From: JACRBK01 sp964427955
GTDB lineage: Bacteria; Chloroflexota; Anaerolineae; Aggregatilineales; Aggregatilineaceae
Direction: 5' to 3'
DNA: 15,771 nucleotides
NCBI GenBank assembly: GCA_964427955.1
Contig: CAYRWY010000095.1
Coordinates: forward strand, 1 to 15,771
Positions 7,447-14,147 of this stretch are shown here, piece by piece. The notes beneath the pieces were generated by a model. It saw only the letters and a list, made by a program, of their open reading frames with translations. It did not search any database and was not told the DNA's origin. The translations under genes and the position numbers were made by a program. Position 1 is the stretch's first letter. Each line of letters opens with the position of its first letter.

Positions 7447-9627
7447 CTAGGGTTTTGACTCTTCGTCCGGGGTGCGGCGCACGGCTTCGACCACGTTGGG
7501 CAGGCGTTCCAGTTTACCCAGGACGCGCGTCAATTGCTTGAGGTCCTGGATCTTGATGGTCAGTTGGAAAGTGGCGATATTCTGCCGGGTGCTGATGTTG
7601 ACGTTCGAGATGCTGATGTTCTCGTCGGCCAGGGCGGCGCCGATGTCGCGCATCAGGCCCTCGCGGTCGTAGGCGACGATGACCACCGGCACCTGGAACG
7701 CCGTCTGATCGTCCGGCGGCCAGGTCACGTGGATCAGGCGCTCCGGTTTCGGCGCATTGATGATGTTGATGCAGTCGGCCCGGTGCACCGTGATGCCGCG
7801 ACCCTGCACGAGATACCCGACGATGTCGTCGCCGGGGGTAGGGTGGCAGCAGTTGGCCAGCGTGACCAGCAGCCCGCCCGTGTCGTTGAGGCGCATCCCG
7901 TTGACGCGCTCGATGTCGCCCGCCAGCGCGTCCGCCGCGTCGGACGCGCTGCTGCTTGATTCGTCTTCCAGCAGGCACAGCCCGACCTGGGCCGGGGTGA
8001 TATCCCCGTAGCCAATCGCCGCCATCAGCTCGTCGGCGTTGGAGAAATTGAACGCCTGGGCCACTTCGTCGCGGGGCAGGGTCGCCATGCCGAGCTTGTG
8101 CAGTTCGCGGTCGAGGGCTTCTCGCCCCGCTGCGATGGCATTTTCACGGTCCCGGCGTTTGAACCACTGCCGGATCTTGCTGCGCGCGCGGGTGGTTTTG
8201 GCCAGGTCATCGTTCAGCCAGTCCAGGTTCGGACCGCCCCGGTTGGCGGTGATGATCTCGACCCGGTCGCTGTTTTTGATCTGGTAGTCCAGCGACACCA
8301 GCTTGCCATTCACTTTCGCCCCGCGGCAGCGGTGGCCCACCTCGGTATGGACGTAGTACGCGAAGTCAATCGGCGTGGCTCCTTCGGGCAGATCGATGAT
8401 GTCGCCCTTGGGGGTGATGGCGAAAATCCGTTCCGGGCTGATGTGCTCCAGCACTTCCTGGACGAAGGTATTGGCGGTGCTGTCATCGCCCTGCTGGTTC
8501 TCGCGGACGTTCTCCATCATGCGCCGGATGCGTTCCAGCGGATGTTCGAAGCCCCCCTCGCGCGGGCGGCCTTCGCGGGCGCGCCAGTGCGCCGCGATGC
8601 CCAGTTCGGCGTCCTCGTGCATGTCGCGCGTGCGAATCTGCACTTCCAGGGTGTAGCCCTCTTTGTCAAGGACGGCGGTGTGCAGGCTGCGGTAGGAATT
8701 TTCTTTGGGGGAGGAGATGAAATCGTCAAACTCGCCGGGGATGCTGTGGAAAATCGCGTGGGTGAGGCCCAGGGCCTGGTAGCACTGCGGCACCGTGTCC
8801 ACCAGGATGCGTACCGCGCGAATGTCGTAGACCTGGCTGAAGGGCAGATTCTTGCGCTCCATCTTGCGGAAGATGCTGAAGACGTGCTTGGAGCGGCCCT
8901 GCACCTCGGCTTTGAGACCGGCGCGGCTGAAGTTTTCCTGAATCTGTGCGGTAATGCGGGCCAGGTAGAGATCGCGCTCCGCCCGCTTTTCGGTGATCTG
9001 ATCGTCGATCTCGTGGTAGTGTTCGGGATCGAGATACAGGAAGGCGAGGTCTTCCAGCTCCGACTTCCAGCGCCAGAGGCCCAGGCGGTTGGCCAGCGGC
9101 GCGTAGATGTCCATAACCTCTTTCGCCTTTTGAGCCTGCTTGTGCGGCGGCATGTGATCGAGTGTGCGCATATTGTGCAGCCGGTCGGCCAGCTTGATCA
9201 GGATCACGCGGAAGTCGGACCCCATCGCCAGGAACATCTTGCGCAGATATTCCATCTCCTTGTCGCCGTGAATGCCTTCCACCCCGGCGGGGAGCTGCTT
9301 CAGCTTGGTCACGCCATCGACCAGTTCGGCGATCTTGGGGCCGAACTCGTTCTCGATGTCCTGGAGGGTGACGCCGGTATCTTCGACCACGTCGTGCAGC
9401 AGCCCGGCGGCGACGGTGATGGCATCCAGCCCGATCCCCGCCAGGATCTCGGCCACCGCGATGCAGTGCGTGACGTACGGCTCGCCGGAGTTGCGGCTCT
9501 GGCCGTAGTGCGCGATGTTGGCCCGTTCGTAGGCGCACTCAATCAGCGACCGCTCGGGGGAGGGCAGGTCGGGGAGCGCCACAAAGATGGCCGCGATGGG
9601 TGTCAGATCAGTCGCAGTGTCCAACAT
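7447..9627 (-). CDS. rel: Bifunctional (p)ppGpp synthetase/hydrolase, RelA/SpoT family (upstream paralog)
   Basis: The 726-residue product is a paralog of the downstream gene with the same domain order: HD (about 30-178), synthetase (237-352), TGS (400-460), CC at 593-594 with HRADC (615-619), and ACT (645-718). Hydrolase residues are present (H54, HD at 78-79, ED at 82-83, D148, N152), as are synthetase residues (GRSKH at 244-248, YRSLHT at 312-317, EVQIRT at 328-333). It also carries EFDD (299-302) in place of RxKD. The loop after VDT at 276-278 is shorter than in its partner, and the linker before the CC region has a serine run (557-561). The TGS region is almost identical between the two proteins. 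The ATG at 9627 has only a weak upstream site. The gene leads the two-gene operon and diverges from the VKOR gene; I found no convincing -35/-10 pair for it. Confidence 0.95.
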   Translation of the reverse strand: MLDTATDLTPIAAIFVALPDLPSPERSLIECAYERANIAHYGQSRNSGEPYVTHCIAVAEILAGIGLDAITVAAGLLHDVVEDTGVTLQDIENEFGPKIAELVDGVTKLKQLPAGVEGIHGDKEMEYLRKMFLAMGSDFRVILIKLADRLHNMRTLDHMPPHKQAQKAKEVMDIYAPLANRLGLWRWKSELEDLAFLYLDPEHYHEIDDQITEKRAERDLYLARITAQIQENFSRAGLKAEVQGRSKHVFSIFRKMERKNLPFSQVYDIRAVRILVDTVPQCYQALGLTHAIFHSIPGEFDDFISSPKENSYRSLHTAVLDKEGYTLEVQIRTRDMHEDAELGIAAHWRAREGRPREGGFEHPLERIRRMMENVRENQQGDDSTANTFVQEVLEHISPERIFAITPKGDIIDLPEGATPIDFAYYVHTEVGHRCRGAKVNGKLVSLDYQIKNSDRVEIITANRGGPNLDWLNDDLAKTTRARSKIRQWFKRRDRENAIAAGREALDRELHKLGMATLPRDEVAQAFNFSNADELMAAIGYGDITPAQVGLCLLEDESSSSASDAADALAGDIERVNGMRLNDTGGLLVTLANCCHPTPGDDIVGYLVQGRGITVHRADCINIINAPKPERLIHVTWPPDDQTAFQVPVVIVAYDREGLMRDIGAALADENISISNVNISTRQNIATFQLTIKIQDLKQLTRVLGKLERLPNVVEAVRRTPDEESKP

Positions 9628-9713
9628 TCACCAGATCTTTTCGTGCCACGGCGTTTTCAAATAATAATAGATGGTATATCACTGAAATTGATTGGACCAC
9701 AGAAGGGGCATTT

Positions 9714-9741
9714 TTGCCATGTTTGAGGTATATTTTACACT
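9714..9741 (+). promoter_or_regulatory. Possible promoter of the VKOR gene
   Basis: TTGCCA (9714-9719), a 16-nt spacer and TACACT (9736-9741) lie about 55 nt upstream of the VKOR start in an A+T-rich divergent gap. The -10 matches consensus at only four of six positions, so this is tentative. Confidence 0.35.
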
Positions 9742-9795
9742 AGATTGAGTTGAATGGGTGTACAAGTTTGATTGCAGCGACGGAGGAAATCGGGA

Positions 9796-10290
9796 GTGAA
9801 CAGCGCGAAAGCTAGCAAAATGGCCCCCGCCCCGGTGGTGAGTACGGCGCGGGATTGGCTGCGGGTGATCAGCCTGGTGCTCGCCCTGTTGGGCATCTTC
9901 GTGGCCGGGTACATGGCCTGGGCCGAAGTGACCGGCAACGAAACGGTGTGTGCCAACACCGGCAAGATCAACTGCGAAGCGGTGCAGAAAAGCGCCTACG
10001 GCGAGACGTTTGGCATCCCGGTCGCGATCATGGGGCTGCTGGGCTATCTGGCCATCTTCGGCGCGCTGGCGCTCGAAGATCAGGTCAAGCTGGTGGCGCA
10101 GTATGGCCGAACCGCCGTGGTGGGTATGGCGCTGTTTGGCGTGATGTTCCAGACCTACCTGACCTATGTGGAGGGGGCGGTGCTGGACAAATGGTGCCAG
10201 TGGTGCGTGATATCCTTCATTCTGATCACCGCGATCTTCGTGATCGGCGCCTACCGGCTCTACCAGTTCTTACAACCGCTTCGCCGCTAA
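9796..10290 (+). CDS. Vitamin K epoxide reductase (VKOR) family protein
   Basis: The 164-residue protein has four membrane helices (about 22-43, 73-93, 105-125, 136-158) and the VKOR hallmarks: a loop cysteine pair C52 and C60, the Ser66/Tyr68 region before the second helix, and the active-site CQWC (134-137) at the start of the last helix. In bacteria such proteins re-oxidise DsbA-like thioredoxins by passing electrons to a membrane quinone, replacing DsbB. There is no fused thioredoxin domain, so a separate partner is needed; the DsbA-like protein at 11855-12778 is the obvious candidate. I chose the GTG at 9796 because GGAGG (9782-9786) sits 9 nt before it; a TTG at 9772 would place that site inside the gene. 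A terminator follows 17 nt after the stop. Confidence 0.92.
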   Translation: MNSAKASKMAPAPVVSTARDWLRVISLVLALLGIFVAGYMAWAEVTGNETVCANTGKINCEAVQKSAYGETFGIPVAIMGLLGYLAIFGALALEDQVKLVAQYGRTAVVGMALFGVMFQTYLTYVEGAVLDKWCQWCVISFILITAIFVIGAYRLYQFLQPLRR

Positions 10291-10306
10291 ATCCGCGTGC
10301 TCGAAG

Positions 10307-10340
10307 CCGCCGGACGGTCCCCCCGTTCCGGCGGTTTTTT
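10307..10340 (+). terminator. Rho-independent terminator of the VKOR gene
   Basis: CCGCCGGA (10307-10314) pairs with TCCGGCGG (10327-10334), extended inward by CGG/CCG with one bulge, and is followed directly by six T residues (10335-10340). It lies just downstream of the VKOR stop codon. Confidence 0.9.
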
Positions 10341-10377
10341 GATCTGGTGCGCGTGGCTGAAATACGCCATTGGTTCT

Positions 10378-10634
10378 GTAGGGGCAAGGCTTGCCCTACC
10401 CAATAGACGTCAACTTAAGTGTCTGATCTTCTGTCGTAGGGAAAAAACCGGCCTCGCCCCTCACCCCTCTCCATCGTTTTCTGATGGAGAGGGGCATACA
10501 GCCTCGTTTTTCTCCCCCTCTCCATTGCGCTTTTGAATGGAGAGGGGGCCGGGGGGTGAGGCCGGGACAAGACCGTGATGGCCTCACAAAACCTTAAATT
10601 GACGCACATAGGGTAGGGCAAGCCCTACCCCTAC
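10378..10634. repeat. 257-bp imperfect palindromic element with nested hairpins
   Basis: The ends are inverted copies: the 24 nt at 10378-10401 match the reverse complement of 10611-10634 with two or three changes. The similarity continues inward through a CGTCAA(C/T)TTAAG block (from 10407 on the left; TTAAATTGACG ends at 10604 on the right). Each end is itself a small palindrome around GGCTTGCC or GGCAAGCC. Further in, CCGGCCTC (10448-10455) pairs with GAGGCCGG (10558-10565). The centre carries two perfect hairpins: CCCCTCTCCATC at 10464-10475 with 10483-10494, and CCCCCTCTCCATT at 10514-10526 with 10536-10548. No open frame inside looks genic. The form suggests a non-autonomous, MITE- or REP-like element; no flanking target-site duplication was recognised. 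Confidence 0.8.
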
Positions 10635-10670
10635 GAAAAACTCTGGATCAACGTCTGCCCGACTGTACTC

Positions 10671-10743
10671 GGTTGGAGAGGAAGCCGGGGTGAGGCCAGG
10701 CGAAAAACGTAGATCACGACCAGAGTAGGGCTGAGCTGCCCCC
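10671..10743. repeat. Decayed fragment of the same repeat family
   Basis: Just beyond the palindrome, a GGAGAGG ... CCGGGGTGAGGCC block (10675-10697) and a GTAGGGCTGAGCTGCCCCC block (10725-10743) repeat the vocabulary of the palindrome with many changes. It may be an older, partly deleted copy. Confidence 0.4.
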
Positions 10744-10908
10744 GCCGTTCGACCCCAAATGACGATCCGCTCCGACTAATATATTCAGTGTGCGAGAGTA
10801 CTCCGCGGGGATCATCTCAGACTGGCGTGAGAGCGGAGTTCGCTGGCCGTACCCGAAACCAGGGGACACGTTTTACGGTGCCGCCAGCCTGCTTAACTCT
10901 CACGCGTA
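10744..10908. other. Gene-free sequence, nothing recognised
   Basis: This is the remainder of the 682-bp gap between the VKOR and S1 genes. The only frame here (10788-10976, +) lacks a credible ribosome site, overlaps the S1 terminator and encodes a product with no recognisable fold. I see no RNA gene. Confidence 0.5.
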
Positions 10909-10944
10909 ACAAAACAGGCGGGCCTTTGATCAGGTCCGCCTGTT
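10908..10944 (-). terminator. Rho-independent terminator of the S1-domain gene
   Basis: AACAGGCGGGCCT (10913-10925) and AGGTCCGCCTGTT (10932-10944) form a 13-bp stem with one wobble position. On the minus strand it is followed by TTTTG. It starts 28 nt beyond the S1-gene stop codon. Confidence 0.85.
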
Positions 10945-10972
10945 GGTTGTTCGTTCGTGTGAGGCGTTGCGC

Positions 10973-11692
10973 TTAGTCTCTCTGGTGCTGCTGGAGGGTC
11001 CGCGCGAAGATCGCTTCGTGTTCCTCGCGGCGCTTGCTCTTCTTGCTGCGGCGCTTGCCCTTGCTGCTTTCCTTCGAATAGCTCATGCCGGAGCCTTCCA
11101 GGGCCTGGCGCAGGGCCAGTTCCATCGCGGTGGGCAGTTCTTCCGCTTCTTCTTCGTCTTCTTCGACGATGGTCGGCTGTTCCAGCGCGCGCACGCTCAG
11201 GTCGATCTGCTTCTTGCGGCGGTTGACGCCGATGACTTTCACTTCGATCTGATCGCCCACGTTGACGACATCCGACGGGTTACCGACATAGCCATTCGCC
11301 AGTTCCGAGACGTGGACCAGGCCGGGCCGTTCCACCCCGATGTCCACGAACGCGCCGAACTTCTCGACGCGCACGACGGTGCCGGTGAAGACGCCGTTGA
11401 CGGCCAGGTCGTTCCAATCCACGGCGGCGGGCTTCTTCATGGTCAGGTTGATGCGGTTGCGCTTGCGGTCCACTTCCTGGACCCAGACCGTCACCTGCTG
11501 GCCTTCGCTGAGCACGTCGCTCACGTTCTTGACATGATCTTCGGAAATCTGGGAGATGTGGAGCAGGCCCCATTGGCTGATGCCGACGTCCACCAGTGCC
11601 CCGTACAGTTCGATCTTCTTGATGGTCCCCGTCAGTTCCATCTTGGGGGTAATCTCATCAATAGAGGTAAGTGTGGGCTTCTCGGTCGTCAT
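10973..11692 (-). CDS. Two-S1-domain RNA-binding protein (short ribosomal S1-like)
   Basis: The 239-residue protein contains two S1 OB-fold domains, at about 17-86 (GTIKKIELYGALVDVG, then GLLHISQIS at 42-50) and 99-169 (GTVVRVEKFGAFVDIG, then GLVHVSEL at 124-131). Each ends in the usual I-(N/D)-L-(T/S) strand (81-84 and 163-166). A very acidic stretch (177-185) follows, then a Lys/Arg-rich tail (211-222). S1 domains bind single-stranded RNA; such short proteins resemble truncated 30S protein S1 or general-stress S1 proteins and probably act in translation or RNA handling in the cytosol. It is too short for classical four- to six-domain S1. The ATG at 11692 is preceded by GAGGAG (11701-11706), spacing 8. 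A consensus-like promoter at 11775-11803 suggests strong expression. The exact role is not determined. Confidence 0.9.
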   Translation of the reverse strand: MTTEKPTLTSIDEITPKMELTGTIKKIELYGALVDVGISQWGLLHISQISEDHVKNVSDVLSEGQQVTVWVQEVDRKRNRINLTMKKPAAVDWNDLAVNGVFTGTVVRVEKFGAFVDIGVERPGLVHVSELANGYVGNPSDVVNVGDQIEVKVIGVNRRKKQIDLSVRALEQPTIVEEDEEEAEELPTAMELALRQALEGSGMSYSKESSKGKRRSKKSKRREEHEAIFARTLQQHQRD

Positions 11693-11774
11693 GGAACGTA
11701 CTCCTCGTATCTTTATCTGGTCCGGTGCGGTACACCGGGTTTATGTCGGTCGTCGGGTGTTGATGTCGCGCGGG

Positions 11775-11803
11775 ATTATACCCTTTCCTTACGGGTGGGT
11801 CAA
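11775..11803 (-). promoter_or_regulatory. Near-consensus sigma70-type promoter of the S1-domain gene
   Basis: On the minus strand TTGACC (11798-11803), a 17-nt spacer and TATAAT (11775-11780) form an almost perfect housekeeping promoter. The predicted leader is about 75 nt. This is one of the strongest promoters in the window. Confidence 0.85.
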
Positions 11804-11854
11804 CGGTAGGTTTGGATATTGATGATCTTCCGCGCGAAATCACCTGCCGGATGC

Positions 11855-12778
11855 TTATCCTTCCGACGATTCACCCTTGGCCAGCTCGGATTTGATGATC
11901 TGGTCGAACACCGAAAACGGTTGGGCGCCGATCGTGTACACGACGCCATCGATCACGAAGCCCGGCGTGCCGCGCAGGCCGTAATCCACGGCGGTCTGGT
12001 AGTCGGCCTGGACTTCCGCCAGATATTTCTGGCTGGACAGGCAGTCGGCGAAGCTGCGCGTATCGAGTCCAAGATCCTCGGCATAGCCGACCAGGGTTTC
12101 CTCGCTCAGGGTGGTCTCTTCCTGGTTGACGGCATGGTCGAACAGCCGGTTGTGCATCTCCCAGAACTTGCCCTGGTCGTTGGCGCACTGCGACGCCAGC
12201 GCGGCCCGCACCGAGTCATCGCCGAAGATCGGGAAGTCGCGATAGACGAACTTCACCTCGGTGGGATAGCTCTCCAGAATCTGCGGCAGAGTCTCCTGGT
12301 ACCAGACTCCGCAGTAATGGCACTGGAAGTCGGAAAATTCCACGATGACGACCGGGGCATCATCCGGCCCACGGTACGGATCGTCTTCCTCGGCTACGCC
12401 GCGCGGGATCACGGTCGGGGTGGGGGGGATCGGCGTCACGGTGGGCTGCATCGCCGCGACTTTGGTGTTGACGGCATCGTCGATCAACTGCTGCATCTGG
12501 GCGGCGTTGACCCCATCTCCAGAAACCGGCAGCCCCGCGATCTGCGTGCCGACGACTTCCTGCACGATCTGGCGGACCTCGTCCGAGCTGACGGAATCTT
12601 TGTTGCTCGATCCACCGCTCACCAGCGCGATCAGGATGATGACGAACACGACGACAGCCCCCGCCGCAACGACGAAGGTCAGCCGCTGCGAGCCGGGTTG
12701 ATCGGAGGGTCTGGCAGACGGCGGAAGCTCGCTGCTCTCTAGACCACGCTTGCTATTGTCGGGAATGTTATCTGCCAT
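11855..12778 (-). CDS. Membrane-anchored DsbA-like thiol:disulfide oxidoreductase
   Basis: The 307-residue protein has a cytosolic N-terminus of about 32 residues, one membrane helix (33-55), a Pro/Thr-rich spacer (about 110-126), and a DsbA/thioredoxin_4 domain (140-300) outside the membrane. The active site is CHYC (153-156) after VEFSDFQ, and the cis-proline loop is GTPGF (270-274) with Pro272. A second cysteine pair (C198, C246) lies in the helical insert. It should introduce disulfides into exported proteins and be recharged by the VKOR protein encoded at 9796-10290. I chose the ATG at 12778, with AAGGA at 12786-12790 and spacing 7; the frame stays open upstream into recA, but that extension lies beyond the promoter and has no domain. 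Its promoter is at 12824-12853. I see no clear terminator after the stop. Confidence 0.93.
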   Translation of the reverse strand: MADNIPDNSKRGLESSELPPSARPSDQPGSQRLTFVVAAGAVVVFVIILIALVSGGSSNKDSVSSDEVRQIVQEVVGTQIAGLPVSGDGVNAAQMQQLIDDAVNTKVAAMQPTVTPIPPTPTVIPRGVAEEDDPYRGPDDAPVVIVEFSDFQCHYCGVWYQETLPQILESYPTEVKFVYRDFPIFGDDSVRAALASQCANDQGKFWEMHNRLFDHAVNQEETTLSEETLVGYAEDLGLDTRSFADCLSSQKYLAEVQADYQTAVDYGLRGTPGFVIDGVVYTIGAQPFSVFDQIIKSELAKGESSEG

Positions 12779-12823
12779 GAGAGTATCCTTAACTGATACT
12801 TTATTCTTTGTCGAAACAATCAA

Positions 12824-12853
12824 ATTATACGGGGTCCGGCGGGAACTCGCCAA
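12824..12853 (-). promoter_or_regulatory. Promoter of the DsbA-like gene
   Basis: On the minus strand TTGGCG (12848-12853), an 18-nt spacer and a perfect TATAAT (12824-12829) lie about 45 nt upstream of the start codon. The site follows the recA terminator, so the gene should be transcribed independently of recA. Confidence 0.7.
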
Positions 12854-12883
12854 TCGTGCGGTAAAGACTCCGGTACCGGCGAA

Positions 12884-12915
12884 CAAAAACCGCTCTCCAT
12901 TCCCCGGAGAGCGGT
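12884..12915 (-). terminator. Rho-independent terminator of recA
   Basis: ACCGCTCTCC (12889-12898) pairs with GGAGAGCGGT (12906-12915) across a 7-nt loop. On the minus strand a run of T follows (12885-12889). It lies 33 nt beyond the recA stop codon. Confidence 0.9.
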
Positions 12916-12948
12916 CGAAATACTCATCAAGCGTTAATGTTGGCGGGT

Positions 12949-14019
12949 TTACTCCTCGCCCGCCGCACCCTCGGCCTCCTCCGCGCCGCCGCCGTCGTCG
13001 GCGCCCGAACTGGCCAGCGCGGCCAGCGGGTTCATGTTGTACGCCTCGCGGATCAGGATTTCCAGTTCGTACATGAGTTCCGGCGACTTGCGCAGATACT
13101 CTTTCGCGGCTTCGCGGCCCTGACCGATCAGCCCGTCGTTGTAGCGCAGAAAGGCCCCGCGCTTTTCGATCACGCCGACTGCCACGCCCAGGTCCAGGAT
13201 GTCGCTTTCCTTGCTGAAGCCGCGGTCGTACATCAGATCGACTTCGCACTGGCGGAAGGGCGGCGCGACCTTGTTTTTGGTGATCTTGACGCGCGTGCGG
13301 TTGCCGATGACGTCATCCTTCAGCTTGATCGCCTGGATGCGGCGAATGTCGATCCGGATGGTGGCGTAGAAGCGCAGCGCCCGCCCGCCGGTCGTGGTTT
13401 CAGGGTTGCCGAACATCACGCCCACTTTTTCGCGCAGTTGGTTGGTGAACAGCACGGCGGTATTGGACTGCTTGATCGCGCCGGAAAGCTTGCGCAGCGC
13501 CTGGCTCATCAGGCGGGCTTGCAGACCGACGTGGCTGTCGCCCATTTCGCCTTCCAGTTCGGCGCGTGGGACCAGCGCGGCCACGCTGTCCAGGATCACC
13601 ACGTCGATAGCGCCGCTGCGCACCAGGGCTTCGGTGATTTCGAGCGCTTGCTCGGCCGTGTCGGGCTGCGAAATGTAGAGGTTGTCGGTGTCCACGCCCA
13701 ACCGTTGGGCATAGACCGGATCGAGGGCGTGTTCCATATCCACGAAAGCGCACACCCCGCCCATCTTCTGCGCCTCGGCGATCACGCTCAGGCACAGGCT
13801 GGTCTTGCCGGAGCTTTCCGGGCCGTAGATTTCGGTCACGCGCCCGCGCGGCAGCCCGCCCACGCCCAACGCCAGGTCGATGGCCAGCGAGCCGGTGGGG
13901 ATCACTTCCACCTGCAAATGGGTGGCGTCACCCAGGCGCACGATGGCGCCATCACCGAACCGTTTGGTCAGGTCGGTCAGGGTATTTTCCAATGCCTTGC
14001 GGCGGGGATCATCAGCCAT
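12949..14019 (-). CDS. recA: Recombinase RecA
   Basis: The 356-residue protein is a complete RecA: a short N-terminal oligomerisation helix, Walker A GPESSGKT (66-73), MEH with Glu96 at the catalytic position, Walker B VVILD (140-144), loop L1 (about 155-165), loop L2 with GNPETTTGG (204-212), and a C-terminal domain ending in an acidic Gly/Ala/Glu tail (338-356). It forms ATP-dependent filaments on single-stranded DNA, promotes strand exchange, and stimulates LexA self-cleavage in the SOS response. I chose the ATG at 14019 because GGAG lies 8 nt upstream (14028-14031); a GTG at 14043 would add eight residues but lacks a ribosome site and leaves a short leader. The promoter at 14066-14094 contains a LexA-like palindrome. 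The gene is monocistronic, with its own terminator. In this window it is not followed by recX. Confidence 0.98.
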   Translation of the reverse strand: MADDPRRKALENTLTDLTKRFGDGAIVRLGDATHLQVEVIPTGSLAIDLALGVGGLPRGRVTEIYGPESSGKTSLCLSVIAEAQKMGGVCAFVDMEHALDPVYAQRLGVDTDNLYISQPDTAEQALEITEALVRSGAIDVVILDSVAALVPRAELEGEMGDSHVGLQARLMSQALRKLSGAIKQSNTAVLFTNQLREKVGVMFGNPETTTGGRALRFYATIRIDIRRIQAIKLKDDVIGNRTRVKITKNKVAPPFRQCEVDLMYDRGFSKESDILDLGVAVGVIEKRGAFLRYNDGLIGQGREAAKEYLRKSPELMYELEILIREAYNMNPLAALASSGADDGGGAEEAEGAAGEE

Positions 14020-14065
14020 AGTTTTTGCTCCAGAATTGCTCACGCCGGTCAGTTAGTCTGCTACG

Positions 14066-14094
14066 ATCATAGCACGTTTGTTCTAAAACGTCAA
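14066..14094 (-). promoter_or_regulatory. recA promoter
   Basis: On the minus strand TTGACG (14089-14094), a 17-nt spacer and TATGAT (14066-14071) form a strong sigma70-type promoter about 45 nt upstream of the recA start codon. Confidence 0.8.
14070..14085 (-). promoter_or_regulatory. Putative LexA-type operator inside the recA promoter
   Basis: The minus-strand sequence TAGAACAAACGTGCTA is an imperfect 16-bp palindrome of the form TAGnACnnnnGTnCTA. It differs by one base from the GAAC-N4-GTTC core of Gram-positive-type LexA boxes. It fills the spacer between -35 and -10 and overlaps the -10 by two bases, so a bound repressor would block the polymerase. LexA recognition in this organism is inferred. 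Confidence 0.55.
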
Positions 14095-14147
14095 TTTTTC
14101 CATCTTTCACCATACACCAAAACCGGCGCTCAGGCCAGTCGGCGCGC

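Noticed and set aside
5198..7450. A 750-codon open frame on the + strand antisense to the downstream rel gene
   Set aside because: It mirrors rel codons in a G+C-rich gene, has Asp/Val/His-heavy composition without any domain, and lacks a ribosome site. The rel protein on the other strand is unmistakable.
8098..9726. A 542-codon open frame on the + strand antisense to the upstream rel gene
   Set aside because: Same cause: a codon-bias shadow with the same composition and no recognisable fold.
10448..10565. Repeated CTCTCCAT hairpins considered as a CRISPR array
   Set aside because: Only two units, each a self-contained hairpin, with no regular spacers and no cas genes nearby.
10745..10765. 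GTTCGACCCC stretch resembling a tRNA T-arm
   Set aside because: No matching acceptor, D or anticodon arms can be built around it.
12779..13249. N-terminal extension of the DsbA-like frame to 13249
   Set aside because: The extension runs through the recA terminator and into recA, and bypasses a clear promoter and ribosome site. The ATG at 12778 gives a complete anchored protein.
14020..14043. GTG start for recA at 14043
   Set aside because: No ribosome site precedes it, whereas GGAG stands 8 nt before the ATG at 14019 and RecA homology starts just after that ATG.
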